From an uncultured Bacteroides sp. (GTDB lineage: Bacteria; Bacteroidota; Bacteroidia; Bacteroidales; Bacteroidaceae): a stretch of DNA of 64,000 bases. A model generated the notes under the pieces. It was not told where the DNA came from. It did not search any database and worked only from the letters and a program-made list of their open reading frames with translations. The DNA lies in NCBI GenBank assembly GCA_944321465.1, contig CALULL010000014.1, forward strand, positions 1-64,000, in the 5' to 3' direction. The translations under genes and the position numbers were made by a program. Shown piece by piece: positions 53,077 to 60,743 of this stretch. How positions within the stretch are numbered: the first letter of the stretch is position 1; each line of letters starts with the position of its first letter.

Positions 53077-53487
53077 ATGGAACTCGAAGCCTTGGCCAGC
53101 CGCAAGTTCGCGAAGTACCATGCCTATGTGCGGTTACACAGCCTGCTCCGCGACTGCACCGACCTCGACGGGTGCGCCAAGGTGGCGGGAGAATTGGTAG
53201 ACAACTACATCGACAACCGCCTTATCTGGCAAGAACTCAACTGGTACAAGGAGCACGGAAGCATCCTGGGCAAGCATCCCGCCTTCGCCGAGTTCCGCCG
53301 CCGCAAAAAGGTGATGCGGATGCCGGTGAAGGAACTGATGAAGCGGCTCCGGCAGGTGGAGATGAACATCTGGCGCGTCAAGTCGGAGTTGACCAAGGGC
53401 GACAAACCCCACCTAGACGCCACGCGCCAAGAACGGTTGGCGGGCTATGAGAAGGAACGCGCCGACATCCTGAGATTGCTTGAATAA
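53077..53487 (+). CDS. Uncharacterised phage protein in frame with the sugar transferase
   Basis: 136 residues from the first available ATG. The same reading frame stays open for 26 codons upstream, back to the TGA of the preceding gene, and encodes a protein-like run ending FPFLDKPGCP; there is no other start codon between. The protein is helical and basic (ELMKRLRQVEMNIWRVKSEL) and could be a small structural or chaperone-type protein. A strong terminator follows. Confidence 0.6.
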   Translation: MELEALASRKFAKYHAYVRLHSLLRDCTDLDGCAKVAGELVDNYIDNRLIWQELNWYKEHGSILGKHPAFAEFRRRKKVMRMPVKELMKRLRQVEMNIWRVKSELTKGDKPHLDATRQERLAGYEKERADILRLLE

Positions 53488-53504
53488 AGACATAAGGAAA
53501 AAGT

Positions 53505-53539
53505 GAAGCCCCGGAACGCGCTCGAACGTCCGGGGCTTC
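53505..53539 (+). terminator. Terminator of the head-gene transcript
   Basis: GAAGCCCCGGA pairs with TCCGGGGCTTC around a 13-nt loop. The T-tract is weak. Confidence 0.75.
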
Positions 53540-53645
53540 GGTGTCAAAAAATAAAAGTAATCCACCAACATTAAGCAATGGAAAACGAGCGAATGCGGTC
53601 GGCAATTTTTTTCTTATATCCCCTCGTTTTCCCGAAAACTATTCC

Positions 53646-53849
53646 TACCTTTGCAGCGTCTAACATAAATATCTTCTGGATGCAGGACGCGAGCCTGCAA
53701 GGTTGCAGGCATTTTTTATGTCCGCATATTACGTATTACCAATTAAGATATTGGCATCCGTGTACCCCCGTGTGGAGCATTAATGTGCCCACAGCATTCG
53801 GAAGATTGTGTTAGACAGCGGGACAGGCACGGATGCCTTTTTGTTTATT
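53646..53849 (+). promoter_or_regulatory. Structured leader with interleaved helices, candidate switch RNA
   Basis: A TACCTTTG box (53646-53653) precedes a leader of nearly 190 nt. Helix 1 is GTCTAACA and ATCTTC (53658-53676) with GAAGAT and TGTTAGAC (53801-53816). Helix 2 is GGCATCCGTG (53753-53762) with CACGGATGCC (53828-53837). The two helices interleave, so they form a pseudoknot or exclude each other. A short hairpin followed by T6 (53693-53717) and another by TTTTTG (53825-53842) lie inside. Confidence 0.55.
53693..53717 (+). terminator. Early hairpin with T-tract, possible attenuator
   Basis: GCCTGCAA/TTGCAGGC with a GG loop, then ATTTTTT, about 35 nt after the expected transcription start. 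It would give a short RNA if it stops transcription. Confidence 0.55.
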
Positions 53850-54209
53850 ATGATACAACAATCTTCCATTTCCGCCGCTGACATGTCTATCAGCCTCGGG
53901 ACGTCCGCCCACGAAACGGGCAACCTCTCATTGACCGACCTCTACGCCGACTTCGCCCGCCGGGGCATGACGCTGCACGGCTGCCGGATCCGCATCCTCT
54001 CGCATCCCAACAAGAACGGTGCCACCATCACCGGCGTGTTCAACATCAGCGGCACGGGCTACACCATGGGCGCACGGTCCCTGCCGGAACTCATTGACCG
54101 CGTCCATGCCAAGTGGCTGGAGAAGCAGGCTTACTACCGTGCGTGCCGCCACGAGAAGACACAACTGCGCCGTGCCCGGAAAGCGGCACGCACGGCCACG
54201 GGCAGATAG
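53850..54209 (+). CDS. Uncharacterised phage protein under the structured leader
   Basis: 119 residues from the ATG at 53850; a second ATG at 53880 is possible. The front half is Ser/Thr-rich and the back half is basic (KTQLRRARKAARTATGR). No family is recognised. Its only notable feature is the leader upstream, which suggests that its expression is regulated. It ends 40 bp before a TACCTTTG box for the terminase transcript. Confidence 0.55.
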   Translation: MIQQSSISAADMSISLGTSAHETGNLSLTDLYADFARRGMTLHGCRIRILSHPNKNGATITGVFNISGTGYTMGARSLPELIDRVHAKWLEKQAYYRACRHEKTQLRRARKAARTATGR

Positions 54210-54281
54210 GCTTGTGCGCCTTGTCCTTTCGGGGGGTAAGCGTACAGGCTACCTTTGCCTCCCGAAAGGAGACAGACGGAC

Positions 54282-54638
54282 ATGATGAATTCAGAAGTCA
54301 GCGCATACGACCAATGGCATAACGACCCGGACTGGATGCCCCGCATCGACATCGACGAATACGAGCGGCTGGCGGGCATCGGCTACCGGCCGGAACAGAT
54401 TGCCATGTACTACAAGATTCCCACGCGGGACTTCCTGTGGTACTTCCACCTCGTGGGCAGCCCGCTGAAGTACCATTACGACCGCGGCCAGCTCGTCCAG
54501 CAGGCCAAGGAAGGCCTATCGATGTCCGCTGCCGCCATGACGGGCGAGAACGTCACCCAGGCCCAGCGGTTCGACAAGTTCCGCAAGGCCATGGGCTACA
54601 AGAACTCTATCCACAAAATCTTCTTCGACGATGTTTGA
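54282..54638 (+). CDS. Small phage HTH-like protein before terminase
   Basis: 118 residues from the ATG at 54282. A helix-turn-helix-like segment is visible (about 27-50: YERLAGIGYRPEQIAMYYKI). It may be a terminase small subunit component, since it opens the terminase cluster and overlaps the next gene by 8 bp. A TACCTTTG box at 54250-54257 is probably its promoter element. I am not sure which of this gene and the next is the small terminase. Confidence 0.6.
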   Translation: MMNSEVSAYDQWHNDPDWMPRIDIDEYERLAGIGYRPEQIAMYYKIPTRDFLWYFHLVGSPLKYHYDRGQLVQQAKEGLSMSAAAMTGENVTQAQRFDKFRKAMGYKNSIHKIFFDDV

Positions 54639-55251
54639 ACACTCCCACTACGACACCCTGCAAGACTACCTCGCCTCCGGCTGCACGCTGGAGCTGACGG
54701 ACGAGGAACTGGACTACTACAACGCCCTGTACGCCCTGGTGGGCATCGACCGCAAGTATGGCAAGGACAACGCCATCGCCTTCCTGATGCACCCGCCCTT
54801 CAACGTGGAGCGCAGCCGGGCCCGGCGGATGTATGCCGAGGCGCTCAACCTGTTCTACCTGAACGACACGGTGGAGAACGACGCCTACCGCGCCATCCTC
54901 TTCGACAACCTGCGCAAAGCCGCGCTGGCCGTGCTGCAGAACGCCACCACCTCCAAGGACATGGAGGTCTATGGCAACCTGCTGACACAGGCCTGGAAGG
55001 TGAAGATGCTGGACAAGCCCGACCCCGTGAAGCCGAAAGAAATCAAAGAAAAACCCATCATCCACTTTGACCTCGACTCGCTGTCGGTGGGACTGCCGTC
55101 GGCCAACCGCAACATCCTGGCCAAGCAGATTGACGGCCTGGACCTGCCCGAACGGGAGAAAACGCGCCTGAAACGCGATGCCAACGTCGTGGATGTGGAC
55201 ATAGAAGAAATGCTCGATGACCAGGAAGAAAAAACTAAAGACATCGGATGA
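54631..55251 (+). CDS. Probable terminase small subunit or accessory protein
   Basis: 206 residues. It sits directly before the large terminase and overlaps it by 35 bp, the usual place of the small subunit, which recognises phage DNA for packaging. The body is helical and acidic (LTDEELDYYNALYALVGIDR) and ends in a Lys/Glu-rich tail. The helix-turn-helix expected in a small subunit is not obvious, so this call rests on position. Confidence 0.6.
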   Translation: MFEHSHYDTLQDYLASGCTLELTDEELDYYNALYALVGIDRKYGKDNAIAFLMHPPFNVERSRARRMYAEALNLFYLNDTVENDAYRAILFDNLRKAALAVLQNATTSKDMEVYGNLLTQAWKVKMLDKPDPVKPKEIKEKPIIHFDLDSLSVGLPSANRNILAKQIDGLDLPEREKTRLKRDANVVDVDIEEMLDDQEEKTKDIG

Positions 55252-56974
55252 AGACGTGGAGGTGCGCTATTCCAACTGGGCAGCGCAGCTTATCTGCCTG
55301 ATGCAGCCGTGGTCGCTCGTCTGGATTGCCGGACGTGCTTCGGCCAAGACGGTGCAGGTGCTGTCCGTGCGTCTGGCGGAAGCCGTGCAGGACTGCCCCG
55401 GTGCTCCTTTCGCCTGGGTGGCCAGCACCTACAGCGACCTGCACAAGAACGTCATACCTTCGCTGCTGGACGGCCTCGCCCTGATGGGCTGGTACCCCGG
55501 CACGCACTTTGTCATCAACCAAGAGCCGCCCCGCGAGTGGCGGCAGCGCATGTACAACGTCTGCACCGACTGGAAAAACACGATGACGTTCTACACCGGA
55601 TTCAACCTCACCTTCATCTCGCTGGACCGGCCCAGCATCGGCGCGGGACGCTCATACGTCGGGGTGTTCGGCGACGAGGTGAAGTATTTCCCGGAGGATA
55701 AGTTCACCAACCTGCTGAAGGCCGTCCGAGGCTTCCGCGTCAAGTACGGCGACAGCGTCTGGTACCGCAGCCGTACCCTCACCACCGACATGCCCAACCC
55801 CAACCACCTGGGCGAGTACGACTGGGTGCTGAAGTACGCCAAGATGAACGACCGCGCACGCCTCCGGCTCCTGATGCAGACATCCTTTGTCTACAACGAC
55901 ACCAAGCGCGAGTACATCGCCCAGCTGCAGGAGTACAAGCAACTGGCCGCCTCCGTCCGGCAAGATGCCTCCCTGCGCCCCCGGCTGGCCGAAGCCGAAA
56001 GGCAGATGCTGCTCACCCGGCGCACCATGGAACGCTGGTGCCAGCGGTGGGAAAAGGTGCGCCGCGGCACCACCTTCTTCTTCATATCCTCCAGCTACGT
56101 CAACGCCGACATCCTGGGCGAAGACTGGTTCCACGACGAGTTCGCCGAAGGGCTGGAGGGCGCGGCGTGCAACATCCTCTCCGTCATCCCCCGGCTGGAT
56201 GCCTCGCAGCTGTTCTACTGCAACCTCTCGATGAAGAACTTCTACGCCGACGGCTACCTGAACGACATCATCGACCGCCACCCCTTCGGATGGGAGCAGG
56301 ACTGCAGCGTCCTGCGCTACCTCGACCCCGCACGCCCCCTGGAAGCCGGGATGGATGCGGGCAACATGCTCTCCATGGTCTTCGCCCAGCAGGCCGACCG
56401 CACCCTGCGCATCCTGAAGGAGCTCTACACCCTGCCCCCGCAGAACGTGCGCGACCTGGCCGACAAGTTCCTGAAGTATTTCAAGCCCCACCGCCGCAAG
56501 CTCCTCAAGCTCTACTACGACCGCTCCATGAACAACTACCGCCGCACCGGCACTGACATGGCCACGCAGATAAAGAAGGCTATCGAGACCGATGCCGACG
56601 GACGGCGCACGGGCTGGCGCGTGCAGCTCATGTCGGTGGGACAGGGCAACATCGGCAGCAACCTGGAGTACCGCTTCTTCCAGGAACTGCTGGCCGGCAA
56701 CCTCGACCGCGACTTCTTCCGCCTGCTCATCGACCAGCACAACTGTCCCTGCCTGAAGAGCGAGATGGAGGTGACCCGCACCAAGGTGAAGACCAACGAC
56801 CGCGACAACACCACGCAGATAGTCAAGGAGAAGACCGGCGACAAACTGCCCATCGCCCGCCTGCCCCGCGAGTCGACCAACCTGACCGACGCGCTGAAGT
56901 ACCTGGTGCTGCGCCCCGAAGTGGTCCGCGCCTGGCAAAGCCGGGGCCAGCGCAGCGGGGCGGCCTACGTGTGA
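55217..56974 (+). CDS. Terminase large subunit
   Basis: 585 residues. Large terminases drive DNA into the head with an ATPase and cut it with a nuclease. The ATPase site has GRASAKT as a Walker A variant (about 40-46) and VGVFGDEVKYFPED as Walker B. A nuclease-type Asp lies in AGMDAGNMLS (about 378-387). The N-terminal and C-terminal domains are complete in length. The ending VRAWQSRGQRSGAAYV is basic, as is usual. It has no intein or interruption. Confidence 0.88.
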   Translation: MTRKKKLKTSDEDVEVRYSNWAAQLICLMQPWSLVWIAGRASAKTVQVLSVRLAEAVQDCPGAPFAWVASTYSDLHKNVIPSLLDGLALMGWYPGTHFVINQEPPREWRQRMYNVCTDWKNTMTFYTGFNLTFISLDRPSIGAGRSYVGVFGDEVKYFPEDKFTNLLKAVRGFRVKYGDSVWYRSRTLTTDMPNPNHLGEYDWVLKYAKMNDRARLRLLMQTSFVYNDTKREYIAQLQEYKQLAASVRQDASLRPRLAEAERQMLLTRRTMERWCQRWEKVRRGTTFFFISSSYVNADILGEDWFHDEFAEGLEGAACNILSVIPRLDASQLFYCNLSMKNFYADGYLNDIIDRHPFGWEQDCSVLRYLDPARPLEAGMDAGNMLSMVFAQQADRTLRILKELYTLPPQNVRDLADKFLKYFKPHRRKLLKLYYDRSMNNYRRTGTDMATQIKKAIETDADGRRTGWRVQLMSVGQGNIGSNLEYRFFQELLAGNLDRDFFRLLIDQHNCPCLKSEMEVTRTKVKTNDRDNTTQIVKEKTGDKLPIARLPRESTNLTDALKYLVLRPEVVRAWQSRGQRSGAAYV

Positions 56975-57025
56975 ACCTGAATATCTTTTTTTTCATTCTC
57001 ATTCTTTTTTAGTCTTTGTTTGTGC

Positions 57026-57059
57026 AGCCCCGCCGCCTGCGAAGGTCGCGGGGCTTTTC
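57026..57059 (+). terminator. Terminator of the terminase transcript
   Basis: AGCCCCG pairs with CGGGGCT, followed by TTTTCC. Confidence 0.75.
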
Positions 57060-57247
57060 CGTGTATGCGCCGCGCAGGGTGGAAACGTGGGCGGAAAGTC
57101 ATATCTCCGAGCCGCGCGGCCGCCTGCAATCGCAAAAGGCCGTCGGCGCGGCTCGGGCAGTGCTGGGGCTTCTCCGTTTCCAAAGGGAAACGGGGAGGGG
57201 TTTCCGTCCTGGCTCTCAGAGACATGACGGGAGGAATTTTGCTTGCA

Positions 57248-57270
57248 GGGGCGAATTTCGCCCCGTTTTT
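57248..57270 (+). terminator. Second rightward terminator hairpin
   Basis: GGGGCGA/TCGCCCC, then GTTTTTAGC. Confidence 0.65.
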
Positions 57271-57544
57271 AGCGGAAAACGCCCGGATTTTTCGCGCAAC
57301 AAGGTAGGAAGAATGCTTCTTCCTGCCGTGCGGGGGCATCCGATGCAGGGGTGACCGATGGCCGGGCATCCGTCACCGGAGTAGGCACCCCGCTTGCTCT
57401 CCTGTGTCCGGGCGATGCCCGGTATGGCCGAGAAGCCGGGCAGATAGGTAAGTATTCTACTTGGGTCTCACAGGCTTTCCCTGTTCCTGGTTGTCGCCTC
57501 TCCTTTTGTCTCCTGTCACCGCGCAGTTTCGCTTTTTCCTGCTG

Positions 57545-57574
57545 CAAAGGTATATGTTGACGTCTCTGGCTCAA
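57545..57574 (-). promoter_or_regulatory. Leftward promoter for a noncoding transcript
   Basis: On the left strand TTG (57572-57574), a 19-bp spacer, then TACCTTTG (57545-57552). It faces toward the gap 57270-57540, which has no leftward gene with a start after this promoter. Confidence 0.55.
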
Positions 57575-57801
57575 GTTCGGGCGTCTGTTTCAAAAAAAAT
57601 CTCCACCCTGCGGGTCGTATTCAGGCCCTGTTTTTTGAAAAACTTGCTCCTGTTCCTTTCAACACCTTTGTGGGCAGCGTAAAAAGGCGAAACATACCGC
57701 GTGGCGACTGGCGACGCAAAAAAAAAGCTCCAACCAGGGGAAAGCCGATAAAAGGCTCACACCCGTTGGCTCGAAGCTCAACATAAAATTCGGCAAGACT
57801 T

Positions 57802-57999
57802 ATGAAAACATTCTCTTACAAACAGGCTCTGGACGTATTGGAAACTTATTTCTGCGGGTATAAAATCATCAATAAATGGGACACGCTGCGTGAGCTGTGC
57901 ATCGTTTTCGCGGACGCGGCGGGCAAACAATGGGTGTTGTTCAGCAGCGGGGATGCGTACTTTCAGAACGTGGAGGACTTCATCATATATGAGGCATGA
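57802..57999 (+). CDS. Small uncharacterised cargo protein
   Basis: 65 residues, no family recognised. It is acidic and aromatic (YKQALDVLETYFCGYKIINK, AGKQWVLFSSGDAYFQNVED). It opens the cargo island between terminase and portal. Its stop lies just before the DUF3871-like gene, whose ATG is 33 bp further. The real-protein look of the sequence and its codon use support it as a gene. Confidence 0.6.
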   Translation: MKTFSYKQALDVLETYFCGYKIINKWDTLRELCIVFADAAGKQWVLFSSGDAYFQNVEDFIIYEA

Positions 58000-58031
58000 C
58001 AATTTATTCACACTTTAATTATATTTCGATT

Positions 58032-58550
58032 ATGGAGAATTTGATTTTGGCGCAAGAGGGCGCGACTTTTGATTTTGAACAAAACACGGTGGAAACCATG
58101 ACCTTGGAGACCTTGAAGAGGACGCATAAGGGAAATGACATCTACGGAAACCCTGTGCGTGGCATTTACCATTACCAGGTGATTGAACGGCTGGCGGAAC
58201 TGTGCCGGAACCACAACCTGAATTATGAAGTGGAGGAGATTTTCGCGGCGCAGAACCGGAACAAGAACCAGCCGGGGGTCGTGCTGCTGCCGCAGGTGGA
58301 AGAGCAGTTCGGGCAAAAGGCGGTAGAGGCACATGTGCTGCGCCGCGTGTTCACGACCATATGTATAAGGGACTGGGAGACGGACGAACTTACTACGACC
58401 TTGGCGGTGGCGTATCACCAGGACGGCATACAGTGCGCCATAGGGCCTTGCGTGAAGAAAGTGACTCAACTGTTGATAACCTTAAAAATGGCACTAAAGA
58501 TGAAACCATCCAATATATTGAAAATTTGTACAATAAGGGAAAGTCTATAA
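58032..58550 (+). pseudogene. Truncated DUF3871-family gene with foreign 3' end
   Basis: 172 codons from the ATG at 58032. The first about 142 residues look like the N-terminal part of DUF3871 proteins of Bacteroides mobile elements (LEEIFAAQNRNKNQPGV-like, AHVLRRVFTTICIRDWETDE, HQDGIQCAIGPCVK). From about 58455 on, the sequence becomes AT-rich and leaves the family; the frame then reads unrelated residues until a stop at 58550. The expected C-terminal half is absent. I take it as a gene broken by recombination. Confidence 0.65.
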
Positions 58551-58735
58551 TCTTTGACTACAAATTTCTCTCTGAAAGTGATATTCTTGATTATTGCAAG
58601 GAAAGATGCGAACGCTGCGGAGATGATGTTACGATGGAATTATACGAGAAATATATGGAATCTGCATTAAAAAATATGGAGATAGATAAAACTCAAACGA
58701 TCAGTAAATATCAGAAAAAACTATTGCAAGCATAA
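58455..58735 (+). pseudogene. 3' remnant of an unknown AT-rich gene
   Basis: In another frame, an open stretch of about 93 codons runs to the stop at 58733-58735 with a protein-like sequence (NLKNGTKDETIQYIENLYNK, YCKERCERCGDDV) and no start of its own. Base composition is about one-third GC, unlike the gene upstream. It looks like the C-terminal part of a gene whose front was lost at the junction. A short open frame at 58755-58850 (MEDGRTWCPSRQFRGDVYRI) may be another remnant. Confidence 0.55.
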
Positions 58736-58861
58736 TGGGAAAATCGTTCTGAAGATGGAAGATGGCAGAACTTGGTGTCCAAGCAGACAATTCCGAGGTG
58801 ATGTCTATCGTATAGATGAGAAAGAAAAAACAGATAAGTCAGAAGATTAATTCTATTTTAA

Positions 58862-58892
58862 TTTGCCATCCCAAATATTATGCCCATATTTG
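58862..58892 (+). promoter_or_regulatory. Promoter of the structured leader
   Basis: TTTG at 58862-58865, a 19-bp spacer, and CATATTTG at 58885-58892. Confidence 0.65.
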
Positions 58893-59158
58893 CAGTGCCA
58901 AACATATTGTTGTATCCAACACCGCCGAGCACCCGGATAGATGCTCAATACGAAATTGGGCTTTTTTTGTGTCCATAGTTTTGCTCACCTTATTTATGAG
59001 GTGACCAAATCATATACGAAACTTACGGCTGTCTTTTCCCACGTTTTTTGCTCGGAAGGGTGAATACGATGATATGTTTGGCGACTATCGGGAAACAGAC
59101 AGCCGTTCTTGTATCCGCAAGAGAACTTGCCTGTATCAGCCAAACATATCATCGTATT
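58893..59158 (+). ncRNA. Structured leader RNA with two competing helices
   Basis: Helix A pairs CGGCTGTCTTTTCCC (59026-59040) with GGGAAACAGACAGCCG (59090-59105). Helix B pairs AATACGATGATATGTTTGGC (59063-59082) with its exact complement at 59139-59158, which ends one base before the ATG at 59159. The 5' arm of B lies in the loop of A, so the two interleave. A small terminator-like hairpin GAGC/GCTC, then GGGCTTTTTTTG, and a TCACCT/AGGTGA hairpin precede them. Confidence 0.55.
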
Positions 59159-59401
59159 ATGAAAAAAGAACTTACCCTGGGCACGCCTTCCGTGCCTGTG
59201 CTGCGCGTTGACGCGGCGAAATTCCGTGAACTGCTGAACCGTGTGCTCCCCGCGGAGTGCCAGGTGAAGACCGCCGCCGACGGCTGGTGGCTGGCCGCCA
59301 TGGCCTCCTTGTGCCTGTCTTTCGTGTTCCCGCCCACCGTGGCCTTGCTGCTGCTGTGCGTGCGCCGCGCCAAGAAGGCGGAGAAAGGAGGCGGGCGATG
59401 A
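59159..59401 (+). CDS. Small membrane protein under the structured leader
   Basis: 80 residues from the ATG at 59159, which lies just after the leader helix; an in-frame ATG at 59048 is inside the leader and is rejected. A hydrophobic stretch (about 45-68: WWLAAMASLCLSFVFPPTVA, LLLLCV) suggests one membrane helix, followed by a basic tail. No family is recognised. Its stop overlaps the next start (ATGA), so the three small genes are probably translated together. Confidence 0.65.
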   Translation: MKKELTLGTPSVPVLRVDAAKFRELLNRVLPAECQVKTAADGWWLAAMASLCLSFVFPPTVALLLLCVRRAKKAEKGGGR

Positions 59402-59625
59402 ACAGGACCGATATCAATCTGACACCCGAAGTGGTGGAAACCATCTACAGTTTCCAGAAGCGAGGATACGCTGAAGGCTGTGTGGAGGTGCTGCAGAAAG
59501 TATTGGAAGGCATCATCCGCGACGACATGGGCGACGACGGGGAACGGCTCCGGCTGGCCGGCGAAGTGCTGTCCCTGCAGGACGAACTGCGCACCTTTAT
59601 TCTTCCGGAAGGAGGCGACGCATGA
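59398..59625 (+). CDS. Small acidic cargo protein
   Basis: 75 residues starting at an ATGA overlap with the gene before. It is helical and acidic, with a leucine-rich repeat-like spacing (EVVETIYSFQKRGYAEGCVE, LSLQDELRTF). No family is recognised. It lies in a run of three coupled small genes under the leader at 58893. Confidence 0.6.
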   Translation: MNRTDINLTPEVVETIYSFQKRGYAEGCVEVLQKVLEGIIRDDMGDDGERLRLAGEVLSLQDELRTFILPEGGDA

Positions 59626-59837
59626 ACACCGCCGCCCTGCACTACCGGCTGGAGCACATCGACAACCTGCGCTACCTGCTCTGCCTGGCCCGCGAGTTCT
59701 TCACCGAGACGGGGATGCTGCCCGCCGAGATAGAGTACCACGGCCAGCGGCTGAGGTACGACCCCGTGGCGGCGAACGCCGTCATCAAGGGCGCGCTGGA
59801 CGAGGCGGCCTACATCGGGCGCAACCGCCTGGAGTGA
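59622..59837 (+). CDS. Small helical cargo protein
   Basis: 71 residues; start overlaps the stop of the gene before (ATGA). Helical throughout (YRLEHIDNLRYLLCLAREFF, NAVIKGALDEAAYIG). No family is recognised. A terminator follows after about 37 bp. Confidence 0.6.
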   Translation: MNTAALHYRLEHIDNLRYLLCLAREFFTETGMLPAEIEYHGQRLRYDPVAANAVIKGALDEAAYIGRNRLE

Positions 59838-59874
59838 ACCTTAACGAACATTTCTTTATACATTTTTATCCGGC

Positions 59875-59911
59875 CCCCGGCCTCTCCGTGATGGATGGCC
59901 GGGGATTTTTC
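59875..59911 (+). terminator. Terminator of the three-gene cargo run
   Basis: CCCCGGCC (59875-59882) pairs with GGCCGGGG (59897-59904), then ATTTTTC. Confidence 0.85.
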
Positions 59912-59913
59912 GT

Positions 59914-59971
59914 TAGGATATAAAATAATATTCTTTCTCCTTGTAGGATATAAAAATATATGCTATCTTTG
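59914..59971 (+). promoter_or_regulatory. Promoter with repeated operator-like sites
   Basis: TAGGATATAAAA at 59914-59925 and again at 59944-59955, 30 bp apart, around a promoter with TTG (59941-59943), a 20-bp spacer and TATCTTTG (59964-59971). This layout fits autoregulation of a toxin-antitoxin pair. Confidence 0.6.
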
Positions 59972-59996
59972 TGCCGTAATCAGAAAACATTACGAT

Positions 59997-60233
59997 ATGC
60001 CCACCGTATTAGACTTATTCGGATTGAAATTCATCATCTTTACGGCAGACCACCAGCCACCGCACTGCCATGTAAAGAGCAGCAACGGAGCGGCCAAGTT
60101 CATCATCAAAGACCAAGTGGAGTGCGTGGAAAGTACGCTGAAGCCCAAGGAACAGAAATTGGCCGAGTATGTGCTGGAAGAGAACCTGGAGAATATCCGG
60201 GAGGCTTGGAGAAAAATCCACGGGGAGTTTTGA
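59997..60233 (+). CDS. DUF4160 protein, possible toxin of a pair
   Basis: 78 residues from the ATG at 59997, just past the repeated-site promoter. DUF4160 features are visible: DHQPPHCHVKSSNGAAKFII (about 18-37) and a helical end. DUF4160 genes are commonly paired with DUF2442 genes, and the pair has been suggested to act as a toxin-antitoxin module; which member is toxic is not certain. The DUF2442 gene starts 43 bp downstream. Confidence 0.75.
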   Translation: MPTVLDLFGLKFIIFTADHQPPHCHVKSSNGAAKFIIKDQVECVESTLKPKEQKLAEYVLEENLENIREAWRKIHGEF

Positions 60234-60276
60234 GTGACTCCCCTTTTACCCAATATCAGAGCGAAAGGAGGACGCT

Positions 60277-60699
60277 ATGAATGAAATGAAAATTAAGAAA
60301 CTGTGGTTCGCAGACGGTCGCATCTATGTGACCACAGACAAGGGAGAAACCCTGTTCCAGTCGCTGAAGTTCTATCCGCGCCTGCTCATGGCGACGGACG
60401 AGCAGCGGCAGGCTTATGAATTGTGGGAATATGGCATCCGGTGGGATGCCATCGACGAAGACATGAGCTATGAGAGCTTCTACTACGACGAGACAAAACA
60501 GGTGCAACCCGGCATCCAGGATGTTTTCCTGTCGCATCCGGAACTGAACATCTCCGCCGTGGCGCGCCGCATGGGCATCCAGCAGAGCCTGCTGGCCAGT
60601 TACATCAAGGGCAGCAAAAAGCCTTCGCCCGAACGGCGTAAATTGATACAAGACACGCTGCACCAGATAGGTCGCGAACTGGAGGCGGTGGAATTATAG
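60277..60699 (+). CDS. DUF2442 protein with HTH domain, possible antitoxin
   Basis: 140 residues. The N-terminal half is DUF2442 (KKLWFADGRIYVTTDKGETL, then YGIRWDAIDEDMSYES). The C-terminal half has a helix-turn-helix (SAVARRMGIQQSLLASYIKG) that could bind the paired upstream sites. The ATG at 60277 is used; a later ATG at 60286 is possible. Together with the DUF4160 gene before it, this looks like a small addiction or defence module carried by the phage. Confidence 0.75.
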   Translation: MNEMKIKKLWFADGRIYVTTDKGETLFQSLKFYPRLLMATDEQRQAYELWEYGIRWDAIDEDMSYESFYYDETKQVQPGIQDVFLSHPELNISAVARRMGIQQSLLASYIKGSKKPSPERRKLIQDTLHQIGRELEAVEL

Positions 60700-60743
60700 A
60701 GTTTGGTTCCCTTTCCATCTAAGGATTGTTTTTATTGACACTT

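Larger units (their letters stand above)
56975..57801. other. Large noncoding gap with a leftward promoter
   Basis: Over 800 bp without a supported gene. It holds a terminator at 57026-57059 (AGCCCCG/CGGGGCT, then TTTT) and a second at 57248-57270 (GGGGCGA/TCGCCCC, then GTTTTT). It also has several strong hairpins between 57330 and 57540 and a TTTCAAAAAA/TTTTTTGAAA inverted repeat near 57590-57640. On the left strand there is a good promoter at 57545-57574. Confidence 0.7.

Noticed and set aside
54631-55251. A firm call of terminase small subunit
   Set aside because: There is no clear DNA-binding motif; the neighbouring gene at 54282 is just as plausible, so I kept the call tentative.
57016-57354. 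Rightward open frame of 112 codons after terminase
   Set aside because: It starts inside a terminator hairpin and shows no protein-like pattern or family match.
56975-57801. Diversity-generating retroelement template
   Set aside because: No reverse transcriptase and no matching variable repeat are visible in the window.
58816-59004. Open frame of 62 codons before the structured leader
   Set aside because: It covers the promoter and the leader, where base pairing explains the sequence better.
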